From: Bacteroidales bacterium
GTDB lineage: Bacteria > Bacteroidota > Bacteroidia > Bacteroidales > VadinHA17
Assembly (NCBI GenBank): GCA_027451265.1
Contig: DAIDJT010000135.1
Coordinates: forward strand, 1 to 7,199
Reading direction: 5' to 3'
DNA: 7,199 nucleotides
The notes below the pieces were generated by a model. That model was not told the origin of the DNA. It searched no databases and saw nothing but the letters and a program-made list of their open reading frames with translations. The translations under genes and the position numbers were made by a program. Below are positions 1 to 5,585 of this stretch, in pieces; positions within the stretch are counted from its first letter, which is position 1, and each line of letters starts with the position of its first letter.

Positions 1-80
1 GCCGGAACAACGATGCCGGCAGCCCCCGCTGCGGCAGCTGTGCCAAGAAAACTTCTTCTTGTAATGGGTGGTTTTTTCAT
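1..80 (-). CDS. N-terminus of a Tat-exported protein (partial, runs off left edge)
   Basis: The minus strand opens with ATG at 80 and encodes 26 residues before the window ends: MKKPPITRRSFLGTAAAAGA, then AGIVVP. This is a textbook twin-arginine signal: a basic n-region, the R-R-S-F-L-G motif at residues 8-13, then an Ala/Gly-rich hydrophobic stretch. The protein is therefore exported folded across the inner membrane, usually with a cofactor already bound. In Bacteroidota this style of leader is very common on Gfo/Idh/MocA-type NAD(P)-dependent oxidoreductases and on some sulfatases and other hydrolases, but none of the mature domain is visible, so no function is assigned. No Shine-Dalgarno sequence precedes the ATG, which is usual in this phylum. 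A TAnnTTTG box lies about 20 bp upstream. It has the same orientation as the cytochrome-SUMF1 gene but is separated from it by about 170 bp of repeats and a candidate promoter of its own, so it may be transcribed independently. Confidence 0.85.
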   Translation of the reverse strand, partial: MKKPPITRRSFLGTAAAAGAAGIVVP

Positions 81-100
81 GATTGTTATGGTTGGATGTT

Positions 101-108
101 CAAATATA
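101..108 (-). promoter_or_regulatory. Candidate Bacteroidota -7 box (TATATTTG) for the Tat-exported protein gene
   Basis: Read on the minus strand, this is TATATTTG, an exact match to the Bacteroidota sigma-ABfr -7 consensus TAnnTTTG. It would place a transcription start near 97, giving a leader of about 15-20 nt to the ATG at 80. The upstream -33 element is poor: TTTCC at 133-129, with a 20-bp spacer, instead of TTTG. It lies between the heptad array and the gene. The match is seen in the sequence; promoter function is inferred. Confidence 0.42.
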
Positions 109-135
109 ATGATTTTGTCTGAGGTCTTGGAAATT

Positions 136-212
136 GCGATTTGCGATTTGCGATTTGCGATGTGGGATGCGGGATCTGGGATTTGCGATTTGCGATGTGC
201 GATTTCCGATCA
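136..212 (+). repeat. Tandem 7-bp repeat array, GCGATTT type (about 10-11 units)
   Basis: Ten consecutive heptads in perfect 7-bp register run from 136 to 205, followed by one degenerate unit to 212. In order they read GCGATTT three times, GCGATGT, GGGATGC, GGGATCT, GGGATTT, GCGATTT, GCGATGT, GCGATTT and CCGATCA. The outer units match the consensus best and the middle units carry GGGAT variants. The heptad period is incompatible with codon periodicity, so the open frame across it is not a gene. It lies between the 3' end of the cytochrome-SUMF1 gene and the start of the Tat-leader gene. Related arrays with the same core, on the opposite strand, occur at 5557-5584 and 6564-6668. Function is unknown. 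Heptanucleotide tandem repeats (STRR) in cyanobacteria are a known formal parallel. Confidence 0.9.
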
Positions 213-243
213 TGAAATTGAATCTTTATTAACGCTGCCGGCC

Positions 244-264
244 AATGCCTATTGCCTATTTCCT
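244..264 (-). repeat. Short 7-bp repeat (AGGCAAT type) crossing a stop codon
   Basis: On the plus strand the units are AATGCCT, ATTGCCT and ATTTCCT, three heptads in register; on the minus strand they read roughly AGGAAAT, AGGCAAT, AGGCATT. The TAG stop of the cytochrome-SUMF1 gene (249-251) and its last four codons, Gly-Asn-Arg-Gln, fall inside the repeat. The unit differs from GCGATTT but has the same 7-bp period, so it may be a diverged edge of the neighbouring array family. With only three units, chance cannot be ruled out. Confidence 0.5.
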
Positions 265-1703
265 GATTTATAATCCATTACAACCCGGAACCCGACATAA
301 AAACAATCCGAGTACCACCATATGCTCTTGGGCATCTGCGGGTCTGTCTTCAGCCACTCGTCAGTGCGGGTACGGTCACGGGCAGCGCTTCGGACACCGC
401 CGGCACCGTCACGGAATGACCCGCCCCTTATTACATGTTCTGCCGTCTCCTCGTAAGTATCTGAACAGAATTCTGCAACGTTGCCGCTCATGTTCTTCAC
501 TCCCCACGGGTTGGCCTTCACCGCTGAAGGTTCCTGCGTCTTTGACGGGCTGTTTCCATGGTAAATCACAAAGGCACTTATCACCGCAGTGTCAGGTTTG
601 CCGCCAAACAGCCCTTTCTTTTCAAACTTTGCCGGGTCACCGGGGAAAAAGTAAGGCGTTGTCGTTCCTGCACGGCATGCATACTCCCACTCCGCCTCCG
701 TCGGCAGTCTGTAGTTCTTCCCCGTCACCTTCGAGAGCCATCTGCAGTAGGTTTCTGCTGCGTGCCAGCTCATAGAAATGGCCGGTCTCTGCCCCATCCC
801 CCAGTTCTGGTCAGGCTTGCCGTATGGAGGCGTTGCACCGCTGATGGCGTCAACGCCTGCCGCCCTGGTCCTTGCCCCTTCAGTATCAGTAGTCCTCCCT
901 TCCGACGCCGTCTGCCTGTAAAACTCCATGTACTCATTCCACGTCACTTCGACCTCTGCAATGAAGAACGAATCAACTGCCGCCTTCCGCAGTTGTTCAT
1001 CGCTGTCGCGAAGAGGCTCATCCACAGGGCTGCCCATGGTGAATTCGCCACCTGGCACCGCAATCATCCGGAATGAAACACCTGACCCCGGTATCTGCTC
1101 GGTAAAATCTTCAAAGGCAGTCAGGGTTGCCGGAACTTCATAGATGGTATCAGGGCCGGCTGCAGTTGATGCAAACCCGGTATTGCTGCCGTGAAGGTAA
1201 CCCTCGATGTAATGTCCTGAATTGAGATGACAGCTGATGCACTGAAGATCTTCACCCTTTTCAATCATCTGTTTATAATAAAGATGAGCATCCGATCCTT
1301 CCCGTGTCAGCTTTGCGGGGAAAAGGTTCTCATGACATTTGATGCAGCTTGAGTTATATACATGTTTTGAAGCCCGCTCCAGAGTTGATGCTGCTTCCCA
1401 GTCGAACTCCGTTGAGTCCTTTGTCCAGTAACTCCAGAGATCTCGCATGCCGGTCTTCGCCTTCTCAACAATGTAACCCTCACCTTTCGGTGGAAGATGA
1501 CACTCTGCACAGCTTACCCGGTAGCCCGACTGTGTTGCGTAGTGAACACCCTGTTTCCAGCTTGTGGTTGCCTGCGGATGGACATGGCATGCTGTGCAGA
1601 AATTATTGGTTGAGGTGACTTCGACAGCCTTGCCGAAGCCGGCAAGAATAACAATACCGGCCACAAGGCCGATAAAAAACAGTAACCATCTCTTTCGCTT
1701 CAC
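249..1703 (-). CDS. Membrane-anchored tetraheme NapC/NirT-type cytochrome c fused to a SUMF1 (FGE-like) domain
   Basis: A protein of 484 residues. Residues 1-5 are basic and 6-23 form a hydrophobic signal anchor. Four CXXCH heme sites follow: CTACH 36-40, CAECH 65-69, CIKCH 120-124 and CISCH 155-159. This is the layout of the NapC/NirT/NrfH family, which passes electrons from the quinol pool to periplasmic partners. After a linker (about 172-208), residues about 213-476 form a SUMF1/FGE-sulfatase domain: GGEFTMGS at 218-225, RPAISMSW at 306-313, RLPTEAEWEYACRAG at 332-346, GNVAEF at 407-412, RGGSF at 426-430 and GFRVV at 471-475. True formylglycine-generating enzymes carry two catalytic cysteines just after RGGS; here that stretch is RDGAGGVRSAARD with no cysteine, so canonical FGE chemistry is unlikely. 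The only available start is GTG at 1703: the frame upstream reaches a TGA at 1746-1748 with no ATG, GTG or TTG. It is transcribed away from the nucleoside-hydrolase gene. A role as a quinol-linked redox module with a structural or substrate-binding SUMF1 domain is inferred. SUMF1-like domains without this catalytic role are known in GldJ/GldK. Confidence 0.9.
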   Translation of the reverse strand: MKRKRWLLFFIGLVAGIVILAGFGKAVEVTSTNNFCTACHVHPQATTSWKQGVHYATQSGYRVSCAECHLPPKGEGYIVEKAKTGMRDLWSYWTKDSTEFDWEAASTLERASKHVYNSSCIKCHENLFPAKLTREGSDAHLYYKQMIEKGEDLQCISCHLNSGHYIEGYLHGSNTGFASTAAGPDTIYEVPATLTAFEDFTEQIPGSGVSFRMIAVPGGEFTMGSPVDEPLRDSDEQLRKAAVDSFFIAEVEVTWNEYMEFYRQTASEGRTTDTEGARTRAAGVDAISGATPPYGKPDQNWGMGQRPAISMSWHAAETYCRWLSKVTGKNYRLPTEAEWEYACRAGTTTPYFFPGDPAKFEKKGLFGGKPDTAVISAFVIYHGNSPSKTQEPSAVKANPWGVKNMSGNVAEFCSDTYEETAEHVIRGGSFRDGAGGVRSAARDRTRTDEWLKTDPQMPKSIWWYSDCFYVGFRVVMDYKSGNRQ

Positions 1704-1752
1704 AGGGCAGGAATTAAGGTTGTCAAGATAATAAAAAAGGAAATTTCATCAA

Positions 1753-1772
1753 CTGCCAGGCGCGTATGGCAG
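1753..1772. promoter_or_regulatory. Inverted repeat CTGCCA-N8-TGGCAG in the divergent control region
   Basis: Perfect 6-bp arms at 1753-1758 and 1767-1772 flank an 8-bp centre in the 126-bp spacer between the divergent cytochrome-SUMF1 and nucleoside-hydrolase genes. A third, imperfect copy of the arm (CTGTCA) follows at 1780-1785. The position between two divergent starts, with arm spacing close to one and a half helical turns, would suit a dimeric regulator. A 6-bp arm is short enough to arise by chance. The rest of the spacer is AT-rich near 1733-1748 and shows no RNA gene or riboswitch that I recognise. Confidence 0.3.
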
Positions 1773-1806
1773 AAACCGCCTGTCAGCATTATATCCGCCA
1801 ATTTGC

Positions 1807-1814
1807 TATTTTTG
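1807..1814 (+). promoter_or_regulatory. Candidate -7 box (TATTTTTG) for the nucleoside-hydrolase/hexosaminidase operon
   Basis: TATTTTTG matches the Bacteroidota -7 consensus TAnnTTTG exactly and sits 15 bp before the ATG at 1830. It would imply a very short leader (start near 1820). No convincing -33 TTTG is present 19-21 bp upstream. If this box is real, translation cannot begin at the upstream TTG at 1803, which supports the ATG at 1830. Confidence 0.33.
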
Positions 1815-1829
1815 GCAAAAAGCAATGAA

Positions 1830-3179
1830 ATGAGACGCATAATACTCACTATACTACTAATCCTGGTCATTATTCCCCTCGGCGCCCATCCCTGGAAACC
1901 ACGCCATTATGTTATCATCGACAGCGACGGTGGAATTGATGACCTGAAGGCAATATGCATGCTCATGGCCTCGCCGGATGTAAGGATACTTGCAATAACG
2001 ACATCGGACGGGTTTTACAGGGCACCTGTTGCATATGAAAAAATAAGGAGCCTTGCAGACGGTCTGCATCATGAGGGATTGCCGGTGGCAGGCCCTGGTG
2101 AAGCTGTTAAGCTCATTGATAAAATGCTTGCTTCGGAAACCACCACTGTGAAATTCATAGCGCTGGGAAGCCTGGAGACCGCTGCCCTGGCAACAGAGCA
2201 ATTACCATCCTTCACCGTAAAAGTCAAACAGATTTACTGGAGCAACAGCGGGCTGCCGGGAAAAGACGGAAGCAACTACAAAGCCGATCCTGCGGCCGCA
2301 GAAAAGGTGCTGGCAGGGAAACTGCCGGTAACCATTGCCGGAGGAGGAGGTGAAGGTTTCTACAATGATAACCTCCTTGAAGCCATCGGGCAGATCCATT
2401 CACCCTATGCCTTGAAGGTGAAAGATCTCATAACCGGGATGCCCGGTCACGGTTTCGCATATACCGCTTTCGATGAACTGGTTCCGTTGCTGCTTCATTA
2501 CCCTGGCCTGTTCGGCGAAACCGGCCATACAGACAGAATATCATATTGCGTACCTTCTGACATTGCCGGGTTGAGGGAAGCAACACTGAAAATGCTGCGC
2601 GGTGAAACCGTTGAGCGGATGCAGACAATAAAAAAAATGCCAGCGGACACATCGTTCTACATGCCTGACGTCCAGCCGTTCGTCACTGATATCCGTAACA
2701 GGTACGGAGAGGATGAGTGGGCCTCCGGCGTGATAGCCAATGAGCTCCACCGTCACCTGGGAGTATTTGCAATCATCGGTGTAAAAATGGGCATCAGAGC
2801 CCGGGAATATTTCTGTACCGGCGTTGATGAGATGGAGGTGACAACCCACGCCGGGTCAACTCCGCCGCTGAGCTGCATGAATGACGGCATCCAGGTTAGC
2901 ACCGGCGCCACCCCCGGGCACGGACTGCTGACTGTCAGCCAGGAACAGCCTTTCTTTCCGGCTGCCGAATTCACACATAAGGACAGGACAGTCCGGATCA
3001 CACTTAAAAAAGAGCTTGCCGAAAGGGTCTCGTCTGAACTGAAAGAGATTAACTTTATATACGGACTCGACAGCGATATATACTGGGAATTGGTCAGAAA
3101 GAACTCAATCAAGTACTGGCTGCAGTTTGACAGACATGAAATATTTGATATAGAAGTAATTAAATATACAGAGCAATGA
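1830..3179 (+). CDS. Exported nucleoside-hydrolase-like / FmdE-like fusion protein
   Basis: A protein of 449 residues from ATG 1830. An in-frame TTG at 1803 would add nine residues but precedes a clean signal sequence. Residues 1-20 form a signal peptide or anchor (MRRIILTILL then ILVIIPLGAH). Residues about 25-290 resemble inosine-uridine nucleoside hydrolases: DSDGGIDD at 31-38 keeps the three Ca2+-binding aspartates of the family motif (DxDxGxDD), ILAITT at 53-58 is the next strand, and DPAAAEKVL at 153-161 matches the DPEAA segment. The usual VAGN asparagine motif after that strand is replaced by SDGFY at 59-63, so substrate recognition probably differs. Residues about 300-370 match FmdE (formylmethanofuran dehydrogenase subunit E family): ELHRHLGVFAI at 305-315 and SCMNDGIQVSTGATPGHG at 348-365. 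The HGHLCPG-type Cys is missing, but two His and Cys349 remain as potential metal ligands. Its stop overlaps the ATG of the hexosaminidase, so the two are translationally coupled. Cleavage of an N-glycosidic bond outside the cytoplasm is inferred; the role of the FmdE domain is unknown. Confidence 0.82.
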   Translation: MRRIILTILLILVIIPLGAHPWKPRHYVIIDSDGGIDDLKAICMLMASPDVRILAITTSDGFYRAPVAYEKIRSLADGLHHEGLPVAGPGEAVKLIDKMLASETTTVKFIALGSLETAALATEQLPSFTVKVKQIYWSNSGLPGKDGSNYKADPAAAEKVLAGKLPVTIAGGGGEGFYNDNLLEAIGQIHSPYALKVKDLITGMPGHGFAYTAFDELVPLLLHYPGLFGETGHTDRISYCVPSDIAGLREATLKMLRGETVERMQTIKKMPADTSFYMPDVQPFVTDIRNRYGEDEWASGVIANELHRHLGVFAIIGVKMGIRAREYFCTGVDEMEVTTHAGSTPPLSCMNDGIQVSTGATPGHGLLTVSQEQPFFPAAEFTHKDRTVRITLKKELAERVSSELKEINFIYGLDSDIYWELVRKNSIKYWLQFDRHEIFDIEVIKYTEQ

Positions 3180-5509
3180 AACCGTCAATTCTTTTCTCTG
3201 CTATGGCGGCTGCCTTGCTGCTGGCTTCATGCAGCCAGAAGCAGTCAACTCCTCCAGCCCTGATTCCCCAACCGGTTGAGATGCGGGTTTCCTCCGGCCG
3301 GTTCAGGATGGTACCCGGCACAAGTATCTCCTGGTCGGGCAGCCCGGAGGCCGGGGGCGTTGCCGGACAGCTTGCCCTTGCACTGCGCCCTGCAACGGGT
3401 TATGAACTGGCTGTGGCGGAAGGTGGTGATGGTAATATATCATTGCTAATTGATACCACGCGGGAATGGAAACCCGAGGAATACCGGCTGACGGTGGAGA
3501 GAAAAAAGGTGATACTCACTTCGGGAACCGCCCAAGGGCTTTTCCGGGGAATACAGACGCTCCGGCAACTGTTCCCTCCCCGGATATTTGGCACAAAACC
3601 GGCAGAAGATGTGAAATGGACAGCACCCTGCGTCACTGTGACCGATTACCCCCGCTTTTCATGGAGGGGGATGCACCTTGACGTGAGCAGACACTTCTTT
3701 GACAAGGAGTTCATAAAGAGGTATATCGACATCCTGGCAATGCACAAAATGAATGTGTTCCACTGGCACCTCACTGATGACCAGGGGTGGCGCATCGAAA
3801 TAAAGAAATACCCGAAGCTGACTGAGACCGGTGCATGGCGCGTTGACCGTGAAGACAAGCCCTGGGATTCGAGGGAGCAACAGAAACCGGGAGAGAAGGC
3901 TACATACGGCGGGTTCTATACACAGGATGAGATCAGGGAGATAGTTGCCTATGCGGCAGAGAGGTTTATTACAGTTGTGCCGGAGATAGAGATGCCTGCT
4001 CATGCCGGGGCGGCCCTCGCGGCATACCCTGAGTATTCATGCACCGGGGGACCTTTCACGGTACAACCCGGCGGTGTCTGGCCAATTACTGACATCTATT
4101 GCGCAGGGAAGGATGAGACATTCGCATTTCTTGAAGATGTGCTGACAGAAGTAATGGACCTCTTCCCTTCCGGATACATTCATATAGGAGGCGATGAAGC
4201 CGATAAAACAGAGTGGAAACGATGCCCCCTCTGCCAGGCAAGAATGCGTACAGAAGGTTTGAAGGATGAAGGTGAACTGCAGAGCTATTTCGTCAAGCGA
4301 ATTGAACGGTTTATCAATTCGAAAGGGCGCAAACTGATCGGATGGGATGAGATACTGCAGGGTGGCCTGGCTCCCGAAGCCACGGTGATGTCATGGCAGG
4401 GCTTCGAGGGAGGCATTGCTGCCGCCCGGTCAGGCCATGAAGCTGTCATGACACCTGTGTCACACTGTTATCTCAGTATTTACCAGGGAGACCCGGCCAC
4501 CGAACCTGAGTCGTTCCGCGGATTGCTCACACTGAAAAAAGTATATTCTTTTGAACCGGTTCCACCTGAACTAACAGTTGAGGAAGCAAAGCTGATAATC
4601 GGCGCCCAGGGCTGCCTGTGGACCGAATATATCACTAACGGTACAACAGCTGAGTATATGGTTCTTCCCAGGCTTTCTGCCCTCTCGGAGGTTGTATGGT
4701 CTCCAACTTCAATGCGTAGCTGGGAAGATTTCAACAACCGTCTCCCGAAGATGATGGAGAGGTTTGATGCGGCTGGCATCAATTACTCACGTGGCTCATA
4801 CCGTGTCGACATGTCTGCCTCCTATGACGAGACAACAGGTAACATAATCCTTGAAATGACTTCTGAACGACCTTCTCCCGAAATAAGATACACCACGGAC
4901 GGATCCGACCCCCTGCCAGGCTCCGCCGTTTACTCCGGGCCCATGAAGATGACTGAAAAAACTACGATCAAGGCAGCAATTTTTGAGGACAGGAAGATGG
5001 TTGGAAGAATAAGTTCAAAAACAATCAACATCAACAGGGCAACGGGGATGGGGATGCATTATAACATACCTTTTTCTGACAGGTACAGGGGTCACGGCAA
5101 CCGTACCCTTGTAAACGGTATCAGCGGGAGCGGTGATTTCAACGACGGACACTGGCAGGGATTCGAGGGAACTGACATGGATGTGGTCATTGACCTTGGA
5201 AAAACGATTTCCGTCACATCGGTTTCATCTTCATACATGGCAGCCACCGGCAGCTGGATCTTCCTGCCCCGCAGCGTTGAATACTCCTGCTCGAATGACA
5301 GCAGCAGTTTTACTCCCATGGGCACAGTCAGCACGGAGATTGACCCGGCTGACCAGGGCAACATGATTGAGACATACTTCTCCTCCTTCCCGGCTGTGGA
5401 AGCAAGGTACATTCGTGTAGTGGCCAGGGGCCAGATTACATGCCCGCCGTGGCACGCCGGCGCTGGAAGCAAGGCATGGCTCTTCTGCGATGAAATTATT
5501 GTTGAATAG
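3176..5509 (+). CDS. GH20 beta-N-acetylhexosaminidase lipoprotein with C-terminal chitobiase-type and discoidin-like modules
   Basis: A protein of 777 residues. The lipobox LASC at 16-19 makes Cys19 the lipidated residue, so the mature enzyme is an envelope lipoprotein. Domains in order: GH20b N-terminal domain about 28-155 (LIPQPVEM at 29-36); the GH20 catalytic barrel about 160-510, with WRGMHLDVSRHF at 163-174, FHWHLTDDQGWR at 195-206, the catalytic pair Asp340-Glu341 in HIGGDEADKTEW, and the substrate-pocket tryptophans in MSWQG (W407) and GCLWTEY (W482); a small beta module about 560-620 of the chitobiase C-terminal type (IRYTTDGSDPLPGS); and a galactose-binding, F5/8C (CBM32)-like domain about 645-777 (VIDLGKTISVTSVSS, YIRVVARG). 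All key catalytic residues are present. GH20 enzymes use substrate-assisted catalysis to release terminal GlcNAc or GalNAc from chitooligosaccharides, glycoproteins or glycosaminoglycans. The start ATG overlaps the preceding stop (ATGA), so this is the second gene of a two-gene operon. No SusCD pair or sulfatase is in view, so the polymer is not identified. Confidence 0.95.
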   Translation: MKPSILFSAMAAALLLASCSQKQSTPPALIPQPVEMRVSSGRFRMVPGTSISWSGSPEAGGVAGQLALALRPATGYELAVAEGGDGNISLLIDTTREWKPEEYRLTVERKKVILTSGTAQGLFRGIQTLRQLFPPRIFGTKPAEDVKWTAPCVTVTDYPRFSWRGMHLDVSRHFFDKEFIKRYIDILAMHKMNVFHWHLTDDQGWRIEIKKYPKLTETGAWRVDREDKPWDSREQQKPGEKATYGGFYTQDEIREIVAYAAERFITVVPEIEMPAHAGAALAAYPEYSCTGGPFTVQPGGVWPITDIYCAGKDETFAFLEDVLTEVMDLFPSGYIHIGGDEADKTEWKRCPLCQARMRTEGLKDEGELQSYFVKRIERFINSKGRKLIGWDEILQGGLAPEATVMSWQGFEGGIAAARSGHEAVMTPVSHCYLSIYQGDPATEPESFRGLLTLKKVYSFEPVPPELTVEEAKLIIGAQGCLWTEYITNGTTAEYMVLPRLSALSEVVWSPTSMRSWEDFNNRLPKMMERFDAAGINYSRGSYRVDMSASYDETTGNIILEMTSERPSPEIRYTTDGSDPLPGSAVYSGPMKMTEKTTIKAAIFEDRKMVGRISSKTININRATGMGMHYNIPFSDRYRGHGNRTLVNGISGSGDFNDGHWQGFEGTDMDVVIDLGKTISVTSVSSSYMAATGSWIFLPRSVEYSCSNDSSSFTPMGTVSTEIDPADQGNMIETYFSSFPAVEARYIRVVARGQITCPPWHAGAGSKAWLFCDEIIVE

Positions 5510-5530
5510 CGTCCGGGCAAAATTCTGTCC

Positions 5531-5550
5531 TGCCTGCAGCCCGGCAGGCA
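5531..5550. terminator. Hairpin between convergent genes, possible bidirectional terminator
   Basis: TGCCTGC at 5531-5537 and GCAGGCA at 5544-5550 form a perfect 7-bp stem with a 6-nt loop, 21 bp after the hexosaminidase stop and 35 bp after the convergent BASS gene stop. There is no good T-tract on the plus strand. On the minus strand the stem is followed by GGACAGAATTTT, a weak T-run. A terminator serving mainly the minus-strand gene is plausible but unproven. Confidence 0.45.
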
Positions 5551-5556
5551 TTATCC

Positions 5557-5584
5557 GATTCGCCAATCGCAAATCGCAATTCCT
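5557..5584 (-). repeat. Short heptad repeat, TTGCGAT type (about 3-4 units)
   Basis: On the plus strand the units are GATTCGC, CAATCGC, AAATCGC and AATTCCT, in 7-bp register. The array abuts the 3' end of the BASS gene (stop codon 5586-5588). The adjoining minus-strand sequence GGAAGTA-GGAGGAA, which includes the stop codon, keeps a 7-bp rhythm, so the repeat may extend slightly into the coding end. It has the same core as the arrays at 136-212 (opposite strand) and 6564-6668 (same strand). Confidence 0.72.
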
Positions 5585-5585
5585 C

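Noticed and set aside
136..212. CRISPR-like array
   Set aside because: The units are 7 bp, contiguous and without unique spacers; no cas genes are present.
13..273. Open frame on the plus strand over the left-edge gene and the heptad array
   Set aside because: It reads antisense to the Tat leader and then through the 7-bp repeats; its peptide is repeat-derived (CDLRFAM, CDLRCAI) with no recognisable domain.
245..775. Long plus-strand open frame opposite the SUMF1 domain
   Set aside because: It is antisense to a gene with clear domains; its composition (Ser, Pro, Arg, Cys rich) is typical of a shadow frame.
249..1703. Functional sulfatase-activating enzyme (FGE)
   Set aside because: The catalytic cysteine pair after RGGS is absent and no sulfatase gene is visible in the window.
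1803..1829. Upstream TTG start adding nine residues to the nucleoside-hydrolase fusion
   Set aside because: It would put non-signal residues before a clean MRRIILT signal sequence, and it overlaps the candidate -7 box.
1825..1833. Minimal ORF ATG-AAA-TGA overlapping the start codon at 1830
   Set aside because: A start-stop overlap of this size arises easily by chance; nothing else supports a regulatory uORF.
5092..5520. Minus-strand frame of 142 codons inside the hexosaminidase 3' end
   Set aside because: It is antisense to the discoidin-like domain, whose sequence is clearly conserved in the plus frame.
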